Assembly (NCBI GenBank): GCA_018823905.1
Contig: JAHJHL010000178.1
Coordinates: 1-38,498 of the forward strand
Length of the DNA: 38,498 nt
Source of the DNA: Alphaproteobacteria bacterium
GTDB taxonomy: Bacteria; Pseudomonadota; Alphaproteobacteria; Sphingomonadales; Sphingomonadaceae
Reading direction: 5' to 3'
Part shown: positions 35,388 through 38,498 of the stretch, in pieces
Position numbering within the stretch: position 1 is the first letter of the stretch
How the letters are laid out: the number at the start of each line of letters is the position of its first letter
The notes under the pieces: generated by a model
Told to the model about the DNA's origin: nothing
What the model saw: the letters and a program-made list of their open reading frames with translations, nothing else
Databases searched by the model: none
Program-made: the position numbers and the translations under genes

Positions 35388-35860
35388 CGTCCTCCGCCTG
35401 TTGCACCCAACATCTTGTACCGAATAAGGGCATCGCGATCAGGCGTGTCAACTACGTTGAACTATTTATGGTCTCGCAACGCTTCATCAAGTCGCTCTTA
35501 TCTTTACTTTGTCAGATGAGTAGCCAGTCCTGTGTTGAAGTTGATCATGACGCCCTCTGATCTCGGTATGGGATGGGGCGTCGATAACTAGATAGACCAT
35601 TTGCGATCGCTTATTCCTCGGACCAATTGTTCGGCGCGCGCTCAAGTCTGTCCGCTCGGTCGGATCAATGAGAAATATTGTTCGGCGATGACGTGTTGAT
35701 GAGCCCGATCTACCGGGCGACTTAGATAACGGTTCCACAAAAAGTGCGGCTCGGCGACGATCGGCGGATGCAATGGACTTTCGACATTATGACCGTCGCT
35801 AGCAGGTGGGGTGCGGATGGAGCCGGCGAACTTGCTCACATCGAGAACCGAGGTTTCCAG
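35388..35860. other. Intergenic region between two recombinases
   Basis: There is no recognised gene. A 65-codon minus-strand frame at 35642-35839 starts MSKFAGSIRTPPAS and includes EPHFLWNRYLSRPVDRAHQH. It begins 22 bases after the stop of the second recombinase and could be real, but has no known family. GCGGATGGAGCCG occurs at 35813-35825, also found twice near 16.6 kb. Confidence 0.35.
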
Positions 35861-37084
35861 CTAGAGACCCTGAGCGAAACTGCCCTGTACCACTTTCGCC
35901 CCGTCCCTGAGAAAGTCGAGATGGTCCGACCAATGCTGCATCATGCGCACCCGCTCCTCCCAATACTCGCCGCGCGTGTAGGCTCGGCGCACCGCGTTGT
36001 TGTCGCAATGTGCTAACTGCCGCTCAATCGCATCGGGATGCCAGAGCCCCATCTCGTTGAGCAGGGTCGCCGCCATCGCGCGGAATCCATGTCCGGTCAT
36101 TTCGTCCTGGGCAAACCCCATCCGCCTGAGCGCCGCATTGATCGTGTTTTCCGACATCGGCCGCTCGAGCGAACGAAGCGAGGGGAACAGAAACTTGCTG
36201 TAGTCTGCATCATGCTCAATCGAACCAATGATATCGATTGCCTGATGCGACAACGGGATCGCGTGCGGCCGCCGCATCTTCGTCTTATGGGGCGGGACAA
36301 CCCACAACGCCTTGTCTAAGTCGAAGTCATCCCATTCAGCGTGTCTAAGCTCGCCTGGGCGCACAAAGACATGCGGGAGGAGGCGGAGGGACACTTTGGT
36401 GTTCGGATGCCCCTCAAAGGCCTCTATGGCCCTCAGGAGGCTCCCAACGCCAGCTGGGTTGGTGATTGCGGGTCGATGGACAGGCTGGGGGGCGATTAGG
36501 GCGCCACGTAAATCCGCCGCCACGTCGCGTTCGGCTCGTGCGGTGGCGATCGCGTAGCGAAAGATTTGCGAACAGGTGCTGCGAAGTCGCTTGGCCGTCT
36601 CGTATCGACCCTTGCCCTCCATCTTGCGCAGCATCACCAGAAGCTCTTGCGCTGTCACTGCGGCAATCGGCCTCTTCCCAATCGAAGCATTGATGAACTC
36701 CGTTAGCCAGCGCAATTTTTTCATCGTTACCGCCGAACGGTTCTCGCGCTCCATCTTCGAAAGCCATTCATCGGTCACGGCCTGAAAGCTGTTAGCGGCG
36801 GCCACCGTCGCGGCAATTCGATCGAGCTTGACCCGTTCGCCGGGATCTTCCCCGCGCGCCAGGAGCTTCCGCGCATCATCCCGCTGCTTGCGAGCCTCGG
36901 CAAGGCCGGTCTCCGGCCAGACGCCAAAGGACAACGTCTTCTGCTTGCCAAGGTAACGATAATTCATGCGCCAATAGCGCGATCCATTGGGCATAATTGT
37001 GAGGTACAGTCCGTCCCCATCGGTAAGCTTATAAGGCTTGTCCCGCCCCTTGGCGGCTTTGATTCCAACGGCTGTGAGCGCCAT
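35861..37084 (-). CDS. P4-type tyrosine integrase (DUF4102 N-terminus)
   Basis: Protein of 407 residues. The N-terminal DUF4102 segment has LTDGDGLYLTIMPNGSRYWR and LSFGVWPETGLAEARKQRDD. The catalytic domain has Arg in RPGELRHAEW, HGFR in GHGFRAMAATLL, then LAHCDNNAVRRAY with the catalytic Tyr. This family inserts elements into the 3' ends of tRNA genes, and tRNA-Glu lies 163 bases upstream with its 3' end facing the gene, the usual arrangement. An inverted repeat overlaps its ribosome site. The element that it served is not obvious: no second copy of the tRNA end is in the window. Confidence 0.93.
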   Translation of the reverse strand: MALTAVGIKAAKGRDKPYKLTDGDGLYLTIMPNGSRYWRMNYRYLGKQKTLSFGVWPETGLAEARKQRDDARKLLARGEDPGERVKLDRIAATVAAANSFQAVTDEWLSKMERENRSAVTMKKLRWLTEFINASIGKRPIAAVTAQELLVMLRKMEGKGRYETAKRLRSTCSQIFRYAIATARAERDVAADLRGALIAPQPVHRPAITNPAGVGSLLRAIEAFEGHPNTKVSLRLLPHVFVRPGELRHAEWDDFDLDKALWVVPPHKTKMRRPHAIPLSHQAIDIIGSIEHDADYSKFLFPSLRSLERPMSENTINAALRRMGFAQDEMTGHGFRAMAATLLNEMGLWHPDAIERQLAHCDNNAVRRAYTRGEYWEERVRMMQHWSDHLDFLRDGAKVVQGSFAQGL

Positions 37085-37092
37085 GATGGTAT

Positions 37093-37107
37093 CTCCCGAA
37101 TCGGGAG
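37093..37107. promoter_or_regulatory. Palindrome over the integrase ribosome site
   Basis: CTCCCGA and TCGGGAG are perfect arms around one base. The minus-strand CGGGAG, the ribosome site eight bases before the integrase ATG, is part of the palindrome. It may bind a repressor or mask translation. Confidence 0.4.
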
Positions 37108-37247
37108 CGGCGCCATGCCATCAGATCTACCATCGAATTGTTGGTATGAAGTGATATCCAGCCGCTCCAATTGAGACAGCTATATCATAAAAAAGCGCAG
37201 AAAACAGCCAGTTTTGAGCCGTTTTGGAACCCTCTGAGAGAGAGAAT

Positions 37248-37323
37248 TGGTGACCCCTACGGGACTCGAACCCGTGTTTTCGCCGTGAAAGGGCGACGTC
37301 CTAGACCGCTAGACGAAGGGGCC
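37248..37323 (-). tRNA. tRNA-Glu (anticodon TTC)
   Basis: The minus strand has a full cloverleaf of 76 bases. The acceptor GGCCCCT pairs with AGGGGTC, the anticodon arm TCGCC-CTTTCAC-GGCGA has TTC in the loop, the T arm is ACGGG-TTCGAGT-CCCGT, and the gene encodes CCA. Its 3' end points toward the P4-type integrase, so it is the likely attachment gene. Confidence 0.95.
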
Positions 37324-37415
37324 GTCATTCGGTGAAGCGGCGCATTAGACTCGCATATCCATACGGTCAAGCGCGCTGGCGCCGTGCTTGCGCAAAAATA
37401 TTGCGCGGCGCGGGT

Positions 37416-38498
37416 TCAATCGGCCCAGGCGGCGTCCTCGAGGTGGAGTTCGGCGGCGGGGCGGCTGCCCCAATCGTCGCGTTTGGCGCGCCCGGCGAGC
37501 CATAATTTGCGCCCCCCGCGCGCGTGGAGCAAGGTCTGGCCGAGTTCGGTTTCGGCGCTGCGGAACGCCACCGCCTTGAACCGCCCGCCATCGTCGCCTG
37601 CCACAATCAGGCGGACATGATCGGTGCCGACGATGCTTGCCTCGAGGATCCGCACCGGCCCGGTCGCGACGCGAGGGGCGGGCCAGCCGGCACCATAGGG
37701 ACCGGCGCTTTCGATCGCGTCGCACCACAAGGGCGAGATCCCGCGCGGCGCCAGCACCGCGTCGATGAGCAGCGCCTTGTCGCCGCTCGCACGCTCGACA
37801 TCGGCGGCGAGGCGGTCGTTGAGAAAGGCGCCGAGCGCATCGACCTTGTCGGCCGCCACGGTCAGCCCCGCCGCCATCGCATGGCCGCCGCCCGCGACGA
37901 GCAGCCCGCTTTCCTTGGCCGCGAGGATCGCGGCGCCCAGGTCGACACCGCTGATCGAGCGACCGGAGCCCTTGCCGATGCCCGCGTCATCGAGCGCGAT
38001 GACGATCGCGGGGCGGTGCAGCCGTTCCTTCAGCCGCCCGGCGACGATGCCAATCACCCCGGGGTGCCAGCCCTGTCCGGCGACGATCGCGACCGGCGCG
38101 TTGCCGCAACCGGTGCTCGCGGTCATCGCTTCGTCGAGCACCCCCGCCTCGATCGCGCGGCGTTCTTCGTTCAGCCGGTTGAGTTCCTGCGAAATGTCGG
38201 CGGCCTCCTGCGGGTCCGACGTCGTCAGCAAGCGCACGCCAAGGTCGGATTTGCCGACCCGCCCGCCGGCGTTGATCCGCGGCCCCAGCGCAAAGCCCAT
38301 GTCGCTCGCGGTCGGCGGCTTGGTCAGCCGCGCCGCGTCCATCAGCGCCGCCAGCCCGGTGTTGCCGCGCCGCGCCATCACCTTCAGCCCCTGCGTCACC
38401 AGCGCGCGGTTGAACCCGGTCAGCCGCGCGACGTCGGCGACGGTGCCGAGCGCGACGAGGTCGAGCAGGTCGATCAGCGCGGGTTCGTCGCGGGTCGC
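37416..38498 (-). CDS. recJ: Single-stranded-DNA exonuclease RecJ, C-terminal part
   Basis: RecJ degrades single-stranded DNA 5' to 3' in recombination and repair. Only the C-terminal 360 residues are here; the frame stays open to the right edge, so the gene continues beyond it. VALGTVADVARLTGFNRALV, then MGFALGPRINAGGRVG and the DHHA1 motif GGGHAMAAG are visible. The DHH catalytic motifs lie outside. The tail ends LHLEDAAWAD. It is a conserved chromosomal gene and marks the right side as chromosome. Confidence 0.95.
   Translation of the reverse strand, partial: ATRDEPALIDLLDLVALGTVADVARLTGFNRALVTQGLKVMARRGNTGLAALMDAARLTKPPTASDMGFALGPRINAGGRVGKSDLGVRLLTTSDPQEAADISQELNRLNEERRAIEAGVLDEAMTASTGCGNAPVAIVAGQGWHPGVIGIVAGRLKERLHRPAIVIALDDAGIGKGSGRSISGVDLGAAILAAKESGLLVAGGGHAMAAGLTVAADKVDALGAFLNDRLAADVERASGDKALLIDAVLAPRGISPLWCDAIESAGPYGAGWPAPRVATGPVRILEASIVGTDHVRLIVAGDDGGRFKAVAFRSAETELGQTLLHARGGRKLWLAGRAKRDDWGSRPAAELHLEDAAWAD

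Overview
The window is GC-rich alphaproteobacterial DNA, most likely from a sphingomonad such as Sphingopyxis or Sphingomonas. This rests on recognised families only, with no database search: several short exported proteins with the VPEPxxW(M/A)M form of the PEP-CTERM sorting signal, and a TraA/TraC/TraD/DUF736/ArdC/DUF6118 mobile set common in that group.

Left chromosomal part (1-5.15 kb): a decayed PEP-CTERM gene tail and an intact PEP-CTERM gene with terminator, a SleB-type cell-wall hydrolase, phosphoglucomutase, and a PilZ-HTH fusion regulator with a perfect inverted repeat just upstream. The theme is cell surface and exopolysaccharide.

Mobile module (about 5.2-16.1 kb): ParB-like protein, DUF736, AlpA-type regulator, ArdC antirestriction protein, a sigma-region-4-like small protein, a single-chain MNT-HEPN protein, a truncated small protein, TraD and TraC on the minus strand, an oriT with an RSF1010/Ti-like nic sequence, the MOBQ relaxase-helicase TraA, and a DUF6118 protein. 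No coupling protein, mating-pair genes or ParA are present, so by itself this is at most mobilisable. The inferred nic polarity sends the ParB-to-TraC side into the recipient first, with the minus strand as transferred strand. All the ParB/DUF736/ArdC/sigma-like/MNT-HEPN genes are on the plus strand, so the transferred strand would be their template. Three of them carry related structured leaders 109-122 nt before the start codon. This is the most interesting signal in the window: candidate single-strand promoters of a leading region.

Middle (16.1-26.6 kb): a small hypothetical gene, a LuxR-type response regulator converging on and overlapping a 7TMR-DISM sensor kinase, and a 1957-residue autotransporter with four long internal repeats.

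Right part (26.6-38.5 kb): three more PEP-CTERM genes, a VanZ-like membrane protein, a class I mannose-6-phosphate isomerase divergent from the last PEP-CTERM gene around a perfect 25-bp dyad, a small exported protein, two tyrosine recombinases, tRNA-Glu(TTC) as the likely attachment gene of the second one, and the 3' part of recJ running off the right edge. Long intergenic stretches here hold hairpins, terminators and a dispersed repeat rather than recognisable genes.
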